A stretch of DNA of 64,000 nucleotides, taken from the NCBI GenBank assembly GCA_944381625.1, contig CALWLW010000002.1, positions 1 through 64,000 of the forward strand. The letters are read 5' to 3'. Below, in pieces: positions 16,017-24,862 of the stretch. The translations under genes and the position numbers were made by a program. Under the pieces are notes generated by a model. The model did not search any database. It saw nothing but the letters and a program-made list of their open reading frames with translations, and had not been told where the DNA came from. The first letter of the stretch is position 1, and the number at the start of each line of letters is the position of its first letter. Source of the stretch: an uncultured Lachnoclostridium sp. Its GTDB lineage: Bacteria; Bacillota; Clostridia; Lachnospirales; Lachnospiraceae.

Positions 16017-17474
16017 ATGTTACCCTCAGAATTAGTGAACTTAGTTCAGGAAGTGGTCGGCCGCAGATGCGAGCGGCAAAATATAGAATTAAAACGGGCC
16101 AGTCAGGGAACGCCAGAAAGACTGTATGACACCTTGTCCAGTTTTTCCAATCAGGTGGGCGGCGGGATCATCTTATTTGGCATTGATGAAAAGAATGATT
16201 TCCAGATCACCGGCGTATATGACGCGCAGGATCTGCAGACGAAAGTTACCAATCAGTCGCTCCAGATGGAGCCGGTTGTCCGTCCTGTGTTTACGGTTGC
16301 GGAGGTGGAAGGGCATACCATTGTAAGTGCGGAGATTTCTGAATGCGACATTTTTGACAAGCCTTGTTTTTACAAGGGAGCGGGAAGGCTGAGAGGCTCT
16401 TTTATCCGTGTGGGCGAAGCGGATATGCCCATGACGGAATACGAGATTTACAGCTATGAGGTGTTCAAAAGGAAGATCCAGGATGAACTTCGTATCGTAG
16501 AGAGGGCTGATATGGACTCTTTTGACAAGGACACTCTGGCAGAGTATTTTATCAGATTGCGGAAAACCAAACCCAACCTGGCGAAACAGCCCAATGAGAA
16601 GATCCTGCAGCTGCAGGGCATCGTGGATCATGGGCGGCCTACGGTTGCCGGAATCATGATGCTGGGGGAGTACCCTCAGGCATATTTTCCCCAGCTCAGT
16701 GTGACCGCCATGGTGGTCGACGGAACAGAGATTGGGGAACTGGGCGTCAACGGTGAGCGGTTTATTGACAATCAGAGGATAGAAGGAACATTGACGCAGA
16801 TGCTGGAGGATACCCTTGCCTTTGTCCGACGGAATATGCGAAATGCCACGATCGTGGATGCCGAAGGCCGGAGGGCGGACAGAAGCGAATATCCGATGGT
16901 GGCGGTCAGGGAAATCATACTGAACGCATTGATTCACCGGGACTATAGTATCCATACGGACCATTCTCCCATTCGGGTGGTTTTGTACCGGGACCGCCTG
17001 GAGGTGGAAAACCCCGGCGGGCTGTATGGCCGGATTACAGTGGATGACCTGGGAAAGGTATCCGCCGATACCCGTAATCCGTTTATTGCCGGCGGGCTGG
17101 AGGTGATGCTGGGAACGGAAAACCGCTTTTCCGGTATTCCCACAATCATGCACGAGATGAAAAAAGCGGGGCTTGCTCCGGCTGTATTTGAGAGCCGGCG
17201 CGGCGTATTCAAAGTGACGTTATATAACCGGCGCGAGAGTGAGCGGAGAGCCGAAGGGACTGCAGTGTCCGTGACGGAACCCATGCAGAAAATACTCGCC
17301 TTCTGTTCACAGCCGCGCAGCCGCAATGAGATTGCGGATTATATGGAGATTGAAACGCCTTCGTATGTTGTAAAAAAATATCTCCGGCCTTTGCTGGATA
17401 TGGGAAAGCTTCGGTTAACGATCCCGGAAGCGCCTAAAAGCAAAAACCAGAGATATGTCGCGGCTCTCGCGTAA
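16017..17474 (+). CDS. AlbA_2/Schlafen-like ATP-binding transcriptional regulator
   Basis: Cytoplasmic protein of 485 residues. Residues 10-130 form an AlbA_2 (Schlafen-type) domain, with IELKRASQG and a GGGIILFGIDEK motif. From about residue 270 there is a GHKL ATPase-like domain of the HATPase_c_4 type: AVREIILNALIHRDYS, then VENPGGLYG and a FSGIPTIMHEMKKAGL lid-like segment. The last 70 residues resemble a winged helix (SRNEIADYMEIETPSYVVKKYLRPLLDMGKL). Such proteins are usually called putative transcriptional regulators, with unknown ligand. ATG 16017 follows a perfect AAAGGAGG. Repeated half-sites upstream suggest autoregulation. It appears to be a single-gene unit. Confidence 0.85.
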   Translation: MLPSELVNLVQEVVGRRCERQNIELKRASQGTPERLYDTLSSFSNQVGGGIILFGIDEKNDFQITGVYDAQDLQTKVTNQSLQMEPVVRPVFTVAEVEGHTIVSAEISECDIFDKPCFYKGAGRLRGSFIRVGEADMPMTEYEIYSYEVFKRKIQDELRIVERADMDSFDKDTLAEYFIRLRKTKPNLAKQPNEKILQLQGIVDHGRPTVAGIMMLGEYPQAYFPQLSVTAMVVDGTEIGELGVNGERFIDNQRIEGTLTQMLEDTLAFVRRNMRNATIVDAEGRRADRSEYPMVAVREIILNALIHRDYSIHTDHSPIRVVLYRDRLEVENPGGLYGRITVDDLGKVSADTRNPFIAGGLEVMLGTENRFSGIPTIMHEMKKAGLAPAVFESRRGVFKVTLYNRRESERRAEGTAVSVTEPMQKILAFCSQPRSRNEIADYMEIETPSYVVKKYLRPLLDMGKLRLTIPEAPKSKNQRYVAALA

Positions 17475-17506
17475 AGGCAAGGCAGCCTGAGCATGCGGCT
17501 GTTCAC

Positions 17507-18037
17507 CTACGATACCCTCTCCAGTATCCTCCCCACAGCCTCCCTGGCCGTCCGGTTCTCCTGATCGGCGGGAAATTCTCTTAGGCGGGCGCCGAAGGCG
17601 TCCGCCTGTCTGCGGTAATCGTCCGCCGTCATCCGCGGGATACCATCGTCCGACCGCGTGTCGTCTGCCGTCTGTGTGCCGTCCGCCGTCTGCGAGCCAC
17701 CTGCGGCCTCTGCAGGTTCCAGGTTTTCAGCCGCTTCCCTGGCGGCCAGGTATCTGCAGTACAGGTGCCAGGCTTCGGTCACGTCCCAGAAATCCTCGTA
17801 TTTTTCATCGTACAGATCATACAAAACCAGATAATCGTACAGCCTTGAATAATCGTCTTCGGCGGTCAGCTCCTGCAGATGAGAGTCCCGATAGCTTTCA
17901 TCGTCGTAGGAGATATCTTCCGCGACGGTGGCAGAGAAGAAGGTGAGAGTGAGATAATTCAGGCCCAGCAGGATGAGGATAAGCAGTCCCTTAATAAGAA
18001 ACCGGGGAATATGGATATCAGGTCTGTTCTTCGACAT
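17507..18037 (-). CDS. Hypothetical single-pass membrane protein
   Basis: Protein of 176 residues, not recognised. It has a short basic N-terminus, one membrane helix (about residues 13-34, FLIKGLLILILLGLNYLTL), and then an acidic extracellular or cytoplasmic tail rich in Tyr, Asp and Glu (YSRLYDYLVLYDLYDEKYEDF). A low-complexity Gln-Thr-Ala-Asp repeat lies near residues 113-127. Its start overlaps the end of the preceding zinc-ribbon gene by 20 bases, so it is the last gene of a three-gene operon. The tail composition resembles that of its two neighbours, which suggests a shared role at the membrane; the function is unknown. Confidence 0.75.
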   Translation of the reverse strand: MSKNRPDIHIPRFLIKGLLILILLGLNYLTLTFFSATVAEDISYDDESYRDSHLQELTAEDDYSRLYDYLVLYDLYDEKYEDFWDVTEAWHLYCRYLAAREAAENLEPAEAAGGSQTADGTQTADDTRSDDGIPRMTADDYRRQADAFGARLREFPADQENRTAREAVGRILERVS

Positions 18038-18791
18038 AGCCGGCCTCCTTTAATCGATCTTTAATCAGCTCCATGAGCTGTTCCGAGTCTTCATAAGACA
18101 AATATCCGTCATTTTCCTCCGAGGGATACAGGATGGCGGCTTCCTCGCGGGTGAGATTCAGCGTTCCAAAAAGGTAAGCTTCGACCTCATCCCGATAGCC
18201 CTCCAGTGCAGCCTGGTTTTCCGGATAGGTCTCCGGATAGGCAGGCAGATCCGGGCAGAACAGATCCGCGGCCTGTCTGAGGGAATACTCCAGATAAAAA
18301 TCTTCGGGGATCTTTCCGTTCTCCAGCGATTGTGTACAGTCCATACTGTACTGGACAAAATCCGCATAGTCGACATGGTACAGGCACATCTGCATATACA
18401 GGGGATAATCCTCCCCCTCGATGCCGTAGCGGCTCATATACCGGTACAGTTCTTCGTAGCGCCCTTCCGTGTAAAGGGTTTCCATCTGCGCCTCAAAGTC
18501 CGAGGGACGTCCCAGACCCAGCGCGTCCCGGTCCCTGAACAGACTCCACATCAGGCCCAGGGCGAGGGACAGAACCAGCAGAAGGGACAGAATTACAATG
18601 GACAGGTTCATGATCCGCTGCGCCAGGGGAAGACGCATCTGTGAGCGTACCTTCTGACGCAGGTATTCGTTGAGATTTCTCCGGCGGCGGAACTCCCCCT
18701 GGAAAGCGGCTCCTTCCGGGTTGAGACTGCCGCAGTACGGACAGCGGGTATCGTTGACGGAGACCTCTCCGCCGCAGTTAGGACATTTCAT
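18018..18791 (-). CDS. Zinc-ribbon membrane protein, second of three
   Basis: Protein of 257 residues with an N-terminal zinc ribbon (CPNCGG and CPYCGS, residues 3-21), a basic stretch, one membrane helix at about residues 62-86 (IMNLSIVILSLLLVLSLALGL), and a long acidic helical tail with many Tyr and Glu. Zinc ribbon plus one helix is a common but functionally uncharacterised design in Clostridia. It starts 3 bases after the upstream zinc-ribbon gene, which has the same architecture, and it overlaps the next gene by 20 bases. The three are probably made together and may interact. Confidence 0.8.
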   Translation of the reverse strand: MKCPNCGGEVSVNDTRCPYCGSLNPEGAAFQGEFRRRRNLNEYLRQKVRSQMRLPLAQRIMNLSIVILSLLLVLSLALGLMWSLFRDRDALGLGRPSDFEAQMETLYTEGRYEELYRYMSRYGIEGEDYPLYMQMCLYHVDYADFVQYSMDCTQSLENGKIPEDFYLEYSLRQAADLFCPDLPAYPETYPENQAALEGYRDEVEAYLFGTLNLTREEAAILYPSEENDGYLSYEDSEQLMELIKDRLKEAGYVEEQT

Positions 18792-18794
18792 AGG

Positions 18795-19547
18795 CTACTC
18801 CAATCGCTCCAGACTTAACGACGCGTAAGGCAGGAATAAGGTTTCGTCGTAAATGATGGTGGTATTTTCGTAAAAAACGGACATTTCTTCTATCTCTGCT
18901 TCTGTCATTTTCAGGTCCTCCGTGAGCAGGCGGCGTGCCTGATCCTGAAGATCCTGAAGAGCCTCCTCGTTGCCCAGGTACAGGTCGTCCTCCAGGCCGT
19001 TTTCCGTCTCCACCACAACATTCATGGCGCTGCATAGTGCAAAAGAAAGGCTTTGCAGAAGATAATCCCCCAACAGCCCGTTCTCCAGATCCGATTGGAA
19101 CCATTCCAGGTCCTGCCGTGCCCAGGTCAGGTTCTGAAAAGCGGTCTCTACCGGATAGTAAGGCTTATAGGCGGAATCATAGGCATCGATCTCATCCAGA
19201 AGCTGACAGAGACTATCGTAGTCCTTGTCCAGCAGATAAGCGTTCAGTGATTCCACGTTCCGGGCAAGCCGGTAAGATTTCCATTGCTTCCAGGCGAAGT
19301 TGCCGGCCACAGTCAGGATTGCTGATACAAGGACGCCGGCAAAAAGCCGGACCCCGATTCTGGCAGCGGTACGGTTGGCCTGCTTCATCACTCTTTCCGG
19401 TTCCCTGTGGATCGCTTTTTGTTCTTCTGTCAGCGCATGCAGGGCTTCCTGCTGGTGTTCCCTGGCTTTGGCCGTATTTTCCGCGCCGCAGTGAGGGCAC
19501 CGCAGCAGGCCGTCCCCATATTCAAAGCCGCAGTAAGGGCAGATCAT
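18795..19547 (-). CDS. Zinc-ribbon membrane protein, first of three
   Basis: Protein of 250 residues: zinc ribbon (CPYCGFEYGDGLLRCPHCG, residues 3-21), a charged helix, one membrane helix at about residues 67-90, and a helical acidic tail. The frame is open much further upstream, but the ATG at 19547 has GGAGGA about 9 bases upstream and starts exactly at the zinc ribbon. A TTGCCC-17-TACAAT promoter lies on the same strand. It heads a three-gene operon of similar proteins. Function unknown. Confidence 0.8.
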   Translation of the reverse strand: MICPYCGFEYGDGLLRCPHCGAENTAKAREHQQEALHALTEEQKAIHREPERVMKQANRTAARIGVRLFAGVLVSAILTVAGNFAWKQWKSYRLARNVESLNAYLLDKDYDSLCQLLDEIDAYDSAYKPYYPVETAFQNLTWARQDLEWFQSDLENGLLGDYLLQSLSFALCSAMNVVVETENGLEDDLYLGNEEALQDLQDQARRLLTEDLKMTEAEIEEMSVFYENTTIIYDETLFLPYASLSLERLE

Positions 19548-19601
19548 AGATGTGTTCCTCCGTATCTCCTGCGGAGCCGCAGCGCCGCGTGTGATAAGCA
19601 T

Positions 19602-19630
19602 ATTGTAGCAGAGAATGGGAAACAGGGCAA
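19602..19630 (-). promoter_or_regulatory. Promoter of the zinc-ribbon operon
   Basis: On the minus strand TTGCCC (19630-19625) and TACAAT (19607-19602), 17 bases apart, about 55 bases before the first ATG. Confidence 0.5.
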
Positions 19631-19673
19631 TTGGATGATGCACCTGCAGGCCGGAGATTTTCAAAGGAACCCT

Positions 19674-19701
19674 TTGCATGCCCCGCGGGATGTGATATAT
19701 T
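19674..19701 (+). promoter_or_regulatory. Promoter of the alaX operon
   Basis: TTGCAT (19674-19679) and TATATT (19696-19701), 16 bases apart, 35 bases before the ATG at 19736. Confidence 0.5.
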
Positions 19702-19735
19702 GGATGGAGAAAACAACAGGAAGCAGGAGAGATAC

Positions 19736-20926
19736 ATGGAAGAGAAGCATTTGGAACAGGGCGGGGCCGTGCGGCTGTATGAGAAAGACAGCCATCTGAG
19801 CGAGTTCCGGGCAGCCGTCCTGGCCTGTGAACCATATGAGAAGGGATATCGCGTGAGCCTGGATCAGACGGCGTTTTTCCCGGAGGGCGGCGGACAGTCC
19901 GGCGACCGGGGGTGGCTTGATGGCGTGGAGGTCTTCGACACTCAGGAAGATAAGAGCGGCGTGATCTGGCATCTGACAAAGGAACCGGTTCCGGTGGGAA
20001 CGGAGGCGGAAGGACGTCTGGATTACGAGCTGCGTTTTTCCCGTATGCAGCAGCACACGGGGGAACATATTGTATCCGGGCTGGCGCACAGCCTGTACGG
20101 ATATGACAATGTGGGCTTCCACCTGGGCGAAGAACTGACCACGCTGGATTTCAACGGGGAACTGTCGGGAGAACAGATCCTGGAGCTGGAGCGCAGGGCC
20201 AACCAGGCGGTCTGGGAGAACATAGAGGTTCAGGTGCGCTACCCGGATGGCAGGGAGCTGGAGGACATGGAATACCGCAGTAAGATCCAGATCGAAGGCC
20301 AGGTGCGTATCGTATCCATCCCCGGCTACGACATGTGTGCCTGCTGCGCGCCCCATGTGAAACGGACCGGCGAGATCGGACTCATCAAGCTCATTGGCTG
20401 TGAGCGCCACCGGGGCGGATGCCGGGTGACGATGGTATGCGGCGGACGAGCGCTGAAGGACTATCAGGAGAAACAGCGCGGCGTGGGAGAGGTGTCCGCG
20501 GAACTTTCGGCAAAGCCGGATCAGATCGGGGAGGCGGTGCGCCGCCTGAAAGAACAGCAGGCCCGCACTCAGGAGCATCTGAACCGCATCCAGGCGGTTT
20601 ATCTGGCGGAGAAGCTGGAACAGATCCGGCCGGGACAGCAGAACGTGTGCATTTTTGGGGAAGATCTGGACAATATTGCCGTGCGGAACTTCGTCAACGG
20701 TGCCATGGAGCGGTGCCCCGGCGTCTGTGCGGCGTTTGTGGGATCGGACGGCGCAGGCTATCGCTATATCCTGGGAAGCAGGAACGTGGATCTGCGGGTA
20801 TTTGTAAAAGAACTGAACGCCAGGTTCCAGGGCAGGGGCGGCGGGAAGCCGGAGATGGTGCAGGGCTCCCTGACAGGAAACAGAGACGAGATAGAAAAAA
20901 TGATCATGGAGGAACAGAAGAGATGA
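19736..20926 (+). CDS. Alanyl-tRNA editing protein, AlaX-L type
   Basis: Cytoplasmic trans-editing enzyme of 396 residues that hydrolyses mischarged Ser- or Gly-tRNA(Ala). The AlaRS-like editing domain carries both zinc-binding pairs: HTGEH (residues 107-111) and CACCAPH (C203 and H207). The N-terminal part has FFPEGGGQSGDRG, typical of the family. After about residue 250 a helical linker leads to a DHHA1-like C-terminal region (ending RGGGKPEMVQGS), which identifies the long AlaX form. ATG 19736 has an AGGAGA site; the frame is open from 19631. The TGA overlaps the next ATG by 4 bases. Confidence 0.92.
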   Translation: MEEKHLEQGGAVRLYEKDSHLSEFRAAVLACEPYEKGYRVSLDQTAFFPEGGGQSGDRGWLDGVEVFDTQEDKSGVIWHLTKEPVPVGTEAEGRLDYELRFSRMQQHTGEHIVSGLAHSLYGYDNVGFHLGEELTTLDFNGELSGEQILELERRANQAVWENIEVQVRYPDGRELEDMEYRSKIQIEGQVRIVSIPGYDMCACCAPHVKRTGEIGLIKLIGCERHRGGCRVTMVCGGRALKDYQEKQRGVGEVSAELSAKPDQIGEAVRRLKEQQARTQEHLNRIQAVYLAEKLEQIRPGQQNVCIFGEDLDNIAVRNFVNGAMERCPGVCAAFVGSDGAGYRYILGSRNVDLRVFVKELNARFQGRGGGKPEMVQGSLTGNRDEIEKMIMEEQKR

Positions 20927-21915
20927 AGAAACCGGTACTGGTGATTATGGCGGCAGGCATGGGAAGCCGTTACGGAGGACTGAAACAGATCGACCCGGTG
21001 GACGAACAGGGACATATTATCATGGATTTTTCCATTTATGACGCGGTGCAGGCCGGATTCGAGAAGGTGGTTTTCATTATTAAAAAAGAAAATGAAAAAG
21101 ATTTCCGGGAGCGCATCGGGAACCGCCTGGAGGGACATATCCAGACGGAATACGTCTTCCAGGATCTGTACAATCTGCCGGAGGGATTCGCCGTGCCGGA
21201 AGGCCGCGTAAAACCCTGGGGCACGGGCCACGCGGTGTTAAGCTGCGCGGACGTGGTGGACGGACCGTTTGCGGTGATCAATGCCGACGATTTCTACGGA
21301 AGGGAAGCCTTCCGCCTGATCTATGATTATCTCACCACCCATGAGGACGGGGAAAAATACGCCTACACCATGGTGGGATATCTTCTGAAAAATACCCTGA
21401 CGGAGAACGGTTATGTGGCCAGGGGCGTGTGTCAGGTGGATGGGGAGGATATGCTGACGGATATTCATGAGCGCACCCGCATCGAGAAACAGGCCGACGG
21501 CAGCGCCGCGTATACGGAGGATGACGGGGCGAGCTGGACTGCCCTGCCGGACGAAGCGGTGGTGTCCATGAACATGTGGGGCTTTACGGAGAGCATGCTG
21601 AAGGAACTGAAGGACCGTTTCCCCAAAGCGCTGGAGGAAGGGCTGCGTATCAATCCCCTGAAATGCGAATACTTCCTGCCCTTCGTGGTGGACGAGCTGA
21701 TCCGGGAGGACAGGGCGGAGGTGAAAGTCCTGACCAGCAAGGACCGCTGGTACGGCGTGACCTACAAGGAGGATAAGCCCATGGTGATGCAGGCGGTGCG
21801 GGATATGAAGGCCCGCGGCCTCTATCCCGAACTTCTGTGGAACGGCGAAAAGGAGACGGCGCAGAGCGGCGAAGAGAAGGTGGCGCGGGACGGCGAAGAG
21901 GGGCCGAAAGCATGA
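20923..21915 (+). CDS. NDP-sugar pyrophosphorylase-like nucleotidyltransferase
   Basis: Cytoplasmic protein of 330 residues with a GT-A nucleotidyltransferase fold. The N-terminal LVIMAAGMGSRYGGLKQID is the activated-NTP binding loop, and VINADDFYG supplies the metal-binding acidic residues. Such enzymes join an NTP to a sugar or other phosphate; the substrate here is unknown. The last 20 residues are a charged low-complexity tail. The start ATGA overlaps the alaX stop and the end overlaps the GNAT gene by 4 bases, so translation of the three genes is coupled. Confidence 0.88.
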   Translation: MKKPVLVIMAAGMGSRYGGLKQIDPVDEQGHIIMDFSIYDAVQAGFEKVVFIIKKENEKDFRERIGNRLEGHIQTEYVFQDLYNLPEGFAVPEGRVKPWGTGHAVLSCADVVDGPFAVINADDFYGREAFRLIYDYLTTHEDGEKYAYTMVGYLLKNTLTENGYVARGVCQVDGEDMLTDIHERTRIEKQADGSAAYTEDDGASWTALPDEAVVSMNMWGFTESMLKELKDRFPKALEEGLRINPLKCEYFLPFVVDELIREDRAEVKVLTSKDRWYGVTYKEDKPMVMQAVRDMKARGLYPELLWNGEKETAQSGEEKVARDGEEGPKA

Positions 21916-22475
21916 GTTTGACACTTCGCACGGCTGAACCAGGGGACGCGCAGCGTCTCCTGGATATCTACGCGCCGTACGTACTCCGCACGGCGGTGAC
22001 GTTTGAATACGAGGTTCCTTCCCTGGAAGAATTCCGACGCAGGATTGATAACGTCCTGAAAAAGTACCCGTACCTGGCGGCGGAGGAGGACGGGCAGATC
22101 GTAGGCTACGCCTACCTGTCGGCTTTCCATCCCCGCGCGGCCTACGGCTGGTGCGCGGAGACCAGCGTGTATGTGGACATGGACCGGAGAGGGCGCGGCG
22201 CGGGAAGGATGCTGTATGAGGAACTGGAGCGTATCGCCGCCGCGCAGCATCTGACGAACCTGATCGCATGCATCGCCTACGCTCCGGAGGAGGACACTCA
22301 TCTGAGCAACGACAGCGTCCGGTTCCATGAGCATATGGGCTACCGCATGGCGGCCCGTCTCCATCAGTGTGGATATAAATTCGACACCTGGTACGATATG
22401 GTATATATGGAAAAAATGATTGGAGCGCATAAAAAGGCTCCGGAAACAGTGACGCCGTTTCCGGAGCTTTGGTAG
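21912..22475 (+). CDS. GNAT family N-acetyltransferase, phosphinothricin acetyltransferase-like
   Basis: Cytoplasmic acetyltransferase of 187 residues. The start SLTLRTAEPGDAQRLLDIYAPYV, the FEYEVPSLEEF segment and the acetyl-CoA loop YVDMDRRGRGAGRML follow the phosphinothricin/methionine sulfoximine N-acetyltransferase pattern. The late HEHMGYRMAARLHQCGYKFDTWYDM motif also fits. The natural substrate is not known. The frame is open from 21837, but the ATG at 21912 overlaps the previous stop (ATGA), the usual coupling seen in this operon. The gene's last codons are part of a terminator hairpin. Confidence 0.88.
   Translation: MSLTLRTAEPGDAQRLLDIYAPYVLRTAVTFEYEVPSLEEFRRRIDNVLKKYPYLAAEEDGQIVGYAYLSAFHPRAAYGWCAETSVYVDMDRRGRGAGRMLYEELERIAAAQHLTNLIACIAYAPEEDTHLSNDSVRFHEHMGYRMAARLHQCGYKFDTWYDMVYMEKMIGAHKKAPETVTPFPELW
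22437..22470 (+). terminator. Terminator embedded in the end of the GNAT gene
   Basis: GCTCCGGAAAC (22437-22447) and GTTTCCGGAGC (22457-22467) form a perfect 11-bp stem followed by TTT. The stem lies inside the coding sequence just before the stop codon. Confidence 0.75.
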
Positions 22476-22536
22476 AATGTGGACTGCACTTTGCTAAAAC
22501 TAGCCAGCTAAAATTAAAAATAGCATTTACAGAATG

Positions 22537-22565
22537 TCAATTAGAAGTGAAATATGTAATATAAT
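22537..22565 (+). promoter_or_regulatory. Promoter of the unknown metalloprotease cassette
   Basis: TCAATT (22537-22542) and TATAAT (22560-22565), 17 bases apart. Transcription would begin near 22572, on or next to the ATG, so the mRNA may be leaderless, or the true start is the ATG at 22608. Confidence 0.5.
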
Positions 22566-22571
22566 GAAGGC

Positions 22572-23942
22572 ATGAAAAGCATAGGGGAACTAAAAGAAAA
22601 AAACAGAATGTTTAAGGAAGCAACATCCAGGTATGAGAAGAGACTGGCGCCGGGCTGGTTCTTGTCGATTCCTTTATCGCTGCTTGCCCTTATGCTTATC
22701 TGGATCTGGGGCTGTGGCTGGATTCGCCGCCTGTTGAGGGCGGTCTGCGACTATGATCTGCTTTATTCCAATCTGCGGAATAAGATGGACTTCCTGGGTA
22801 CGGCGGTATGGACGCTGACGACGATCCTTTCTGCGTTCGTAACCTTGTATTATAGTTCCTTGGGCTCCAGGAATTACGGCCTACAGAACCGGAAGATTAT
22901 TTCCTACTCCTATGGTTCTGTGTTTATTCCTTTTCTGGTCATATGGAATGGTATAGTCGCATGCGGAATGACGTACTATTATTATACAGGCGGTCTCAGA
23001 GGTTTTTATCTGTTGTCAGGGTATTCTTTTTTTCTGCAGGCGTACTTGATTTCCTTGTGCGTGTATTCTACCACCCGGTATAAGGCGTTTAAGACGATTA
23101 TCAGGATCGAGCAGGCGGAGTTTGGCGAACTGTGTATGAAAGAGAGGGAAGCCATACTGGCGCCGGATTCCGCCGGAGCGGAGGCTGGGTTCCAGAGAGA
23201 AAAGGAGAGGTTCGTATACCATCTGGACAGCGTGCTGAGATGGAACGAGCCCATGACGGAGAAACAGGAGATGATACGCCATATTCTCCTCCTGCCCCTT
23301 GGGGATACGATGCTTGAGGTGCATCGCGTTCCGCGTGCGATGTATGCGTATCTCTATCATAATTTCCGTCTGATCGTGAGCCATATGAAAGGGAGAGTCA
23401 GGACAGACTCCGATATGAATGATATATTGGAGATTGAAGAAATCTATAACATTATATACAAAAGCCTTCCTCAGACGGGGGAGAACCCTGCGGCGGATCC
23501 GAATATGCTGAAAATAGCGGGCGTATATTATGGGGCGTTTTTTAACGCGTTTCTGGCGGAGAAGATGCTGAGTGACCGATGGAAAGCGATATCATATATT
23601 ATGAATGAGATCGTGAAAGACGATGAGCTCAGGCGGTTCTTGATATTGGAACTGATCATAGCCGCCCAGCTGCAGGCATCCCTTGAAAATCTTTCGTTGG
23701 ATGGGGATACGATGGAGGAGATGATTCTGGCTGTCAGGTCCATGCGGGGAGCGGATGCCGTCCGGCAGAAGGCCGCCCGGCTGTCTGAGGAGGAACATGC
23801 CTTTTATGGCTCGTTTGTGCGGATGGCTCTTGAGGAAACCACGGAAAATAGCCTCTCCCGGTATTCCATCTGGATAGAGATTGAGAAGGGACTGAGAGGA
23901 GAGGGCAGGCACGACGTTATGGACGTTCTGCTGAATCTCTGA
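22572..23942 (+). CDS. Uncharacterised membrane protein of the metalloprotease cassette
   Basis: Protein of 456 residues that I do not recognise. The N-terminus is basic and helical. Hydrophobic segments lie near residues 28-50 (GWFLSIPLSLLALMLIWIW), 74-95, 115-140 and 148-168, so about four membrane helices. A large C-terminal cytoplasmic helical region of about 280 residues follows. No catalytic motif is evident. The TATAAT box ends only 6 bases before the ATG and no good ribosome binding site is visible, so the start is uncertain (ATG 22608 is an alternative). The next gene follows after 14 bases. It is probably the membrane component of the 22572-26574 operon. Confidence 0.7.
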   Translation: MKSIGELKEKNRMFKEATSRYEKRLAPGWFLSIPLSLLALMLIWIWGCGWIRRLLRAVCDYDLLYSNLRNKMDFLGTAVWTLTTILSAFVTLYYSSLGSRNYGLQNRKIISYSYGSVFIPFLVIWNGIVACGMTYYYYTGGLRGFYLLSGYSFFLQAYLISLCVYSTTRYKAFKTIIRIEQAEFGELCMKEREAILAPDSAGAEAGFQREKERFVYHLDSVLRWNEPMTEKQEMIRHILLLPLGDTMLEVHRVPRAMYAYLYHNFRLIVSHMKGRVRTDSDMNDILEIEEIYNIIYKSLPQTGENPAADPNMLKIAGVYYGAFFNAFLAEKMLSDRWKAISYIMNEIVKDDELRRFLILELIIAAQLQASLENLSLDGDTMEEMILAVRSMRGADAVRQKAARLSEEEHAFYGSFVRMALEETTENSLSRYSIWIEIEKGLRGEGRHDVMDVLLNL

Positions 23943-23956
23943 GAGGAGAGATACAA

Positions 23957-24862
23957 ATGATAGAGACACCAATGATAAAGGAACCAATGATAGCAAGGGT
24001 GTTTCACCTGAAAAATACTTATATGAGCCAGAAGTCGGAGACGGTTTCTGCTCCGTACAGCGTATTTGGATATTTCGATGGGCTGTCCATGGAGGTGTAT
24101 CGGGAGAAGGACGGATCCCTTCAGGATGCCTTTAAGGATACACATCTTACGGAGAGGGGAGCGCAGGAGGATTGCGACTATTTCGATATCGTCGGGTTGC
24201 GGCGTGGTGAAAAGAAGGACAGCGAGTTCTGGAATACAAGACGGGAGCCCTACATCTTTGTTTCCTGTCTTCGTTTCGAGAAAGCGTCTTCCCAGCTGGA
24301 AGCGATGATGGATGAACTGGAGAATGAATATAGAGCAGTGACCTATACTACGCTGGACAACAGCGATCTGGTAGTCTGCACCCGCACAGATACTTATAAA
24401 GAAGGATACCTTCGCGCAGAGCGGTATTATGAGGTTCTCAAAAAACATGATCCGGATAATGAGCTTCGGAAGGGTTTTTCTTTTATGACGGTCTCCCAGG
24501 CGCTTCTCGATGCGATAGCCAGGAAGCGGACGGAGCAGCCGGGTGCGGAACAGGAGGAGCGGGCGGAGGAGGAGCTGGCGCTTCTCAAGAAAGAGTTGTT
24601 TTTCTGTTCCCTCAAAGGGGTCGTCGCCAATTGGGACAGAGTAGATGGGTTTCAGAGAGAGCTGTGCAGTGCGCTGGGTGTCCCTGTGAAACGGTACGGG
24701 ATGCTTGGAAGCGAGGACGTCGCCTTCTTGATGACGGTTGACAGCAAGGAGTTCCTTAAGCAGTTCTGTACCGGCGGTCTCCTGACGCACGGCAATCCGG
24801 TGTATAAAGCGGCTCTGCTCAACATAAAGTCAGATATATTGGTTCTGGAGAGGGAGAGATGA
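23957..24862 (+). CDS. Protein with two ferredoxin-like/dimeric barrel-like repeats
   Basis: Soluble protein of 301 residues, not recognised. Two segments share a beta-alpha-beta-beta layout like AsnC-type dimeric alpha/beta barrels. In the first, YIFVSCLRF, a helix, VTYTTLDNSDLVVCTRTD; in the second, LKGVVANWD, a helix, VKRYGMLGSEDVAFLMTVD. Both end with a strand-turn-strand pattern in which Asp follows a short Gly or Asn-Ser turn. A charged, possibly coiled segment joins them. This suggests a sensor or scaffold rather than an enzyme; it is an inference from pattern only. It is expressed between the membrane protein (14-base gap) and the putative metalloprotease (4-base ATGA overlap). The GAGGAGAG site fits ATG 23957. 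Confidence 0.65.
   Translation: MIETPMIKEPMIARVFHLKNTYMSQKSETVSAPYSVFGYFDGLSMEVYREKDGSLQDAFKDTHLTERGAQEDCDYFDIVGLRRGEKKDSEFWNTRREPYIFVSCLRFEKASSQLEAMMDELENEYRAVTYTTLDNSDLVVCTRTDTYKEGYLRAERYYEVLKKHDPDNELRKGFSFMTVSQALLDAIARKRTEQPGAEQEERAEEELALLKKELFFCSLKGVVANWDRVDGFQRELCSALGVPVKRYGMLGSEDVAFLMTVDSKEFLKQFCTGGLLTHGNPVYKAALLNIKSDILVLERER

Noticed and set aside
20419..20922. Upstream extension of the nucleotidyltransferase frame
   Set aside because: It overlaps alaX out of frame and lacks family sequence; the enzyme's loop starts at ATG 20923.
21837..21911. Upstream extension of the GNAT gene
   Set aside because: It lies inside the nucleotidyltransferase tail; the ATGA overlap at 21912 is the natural coupled start.
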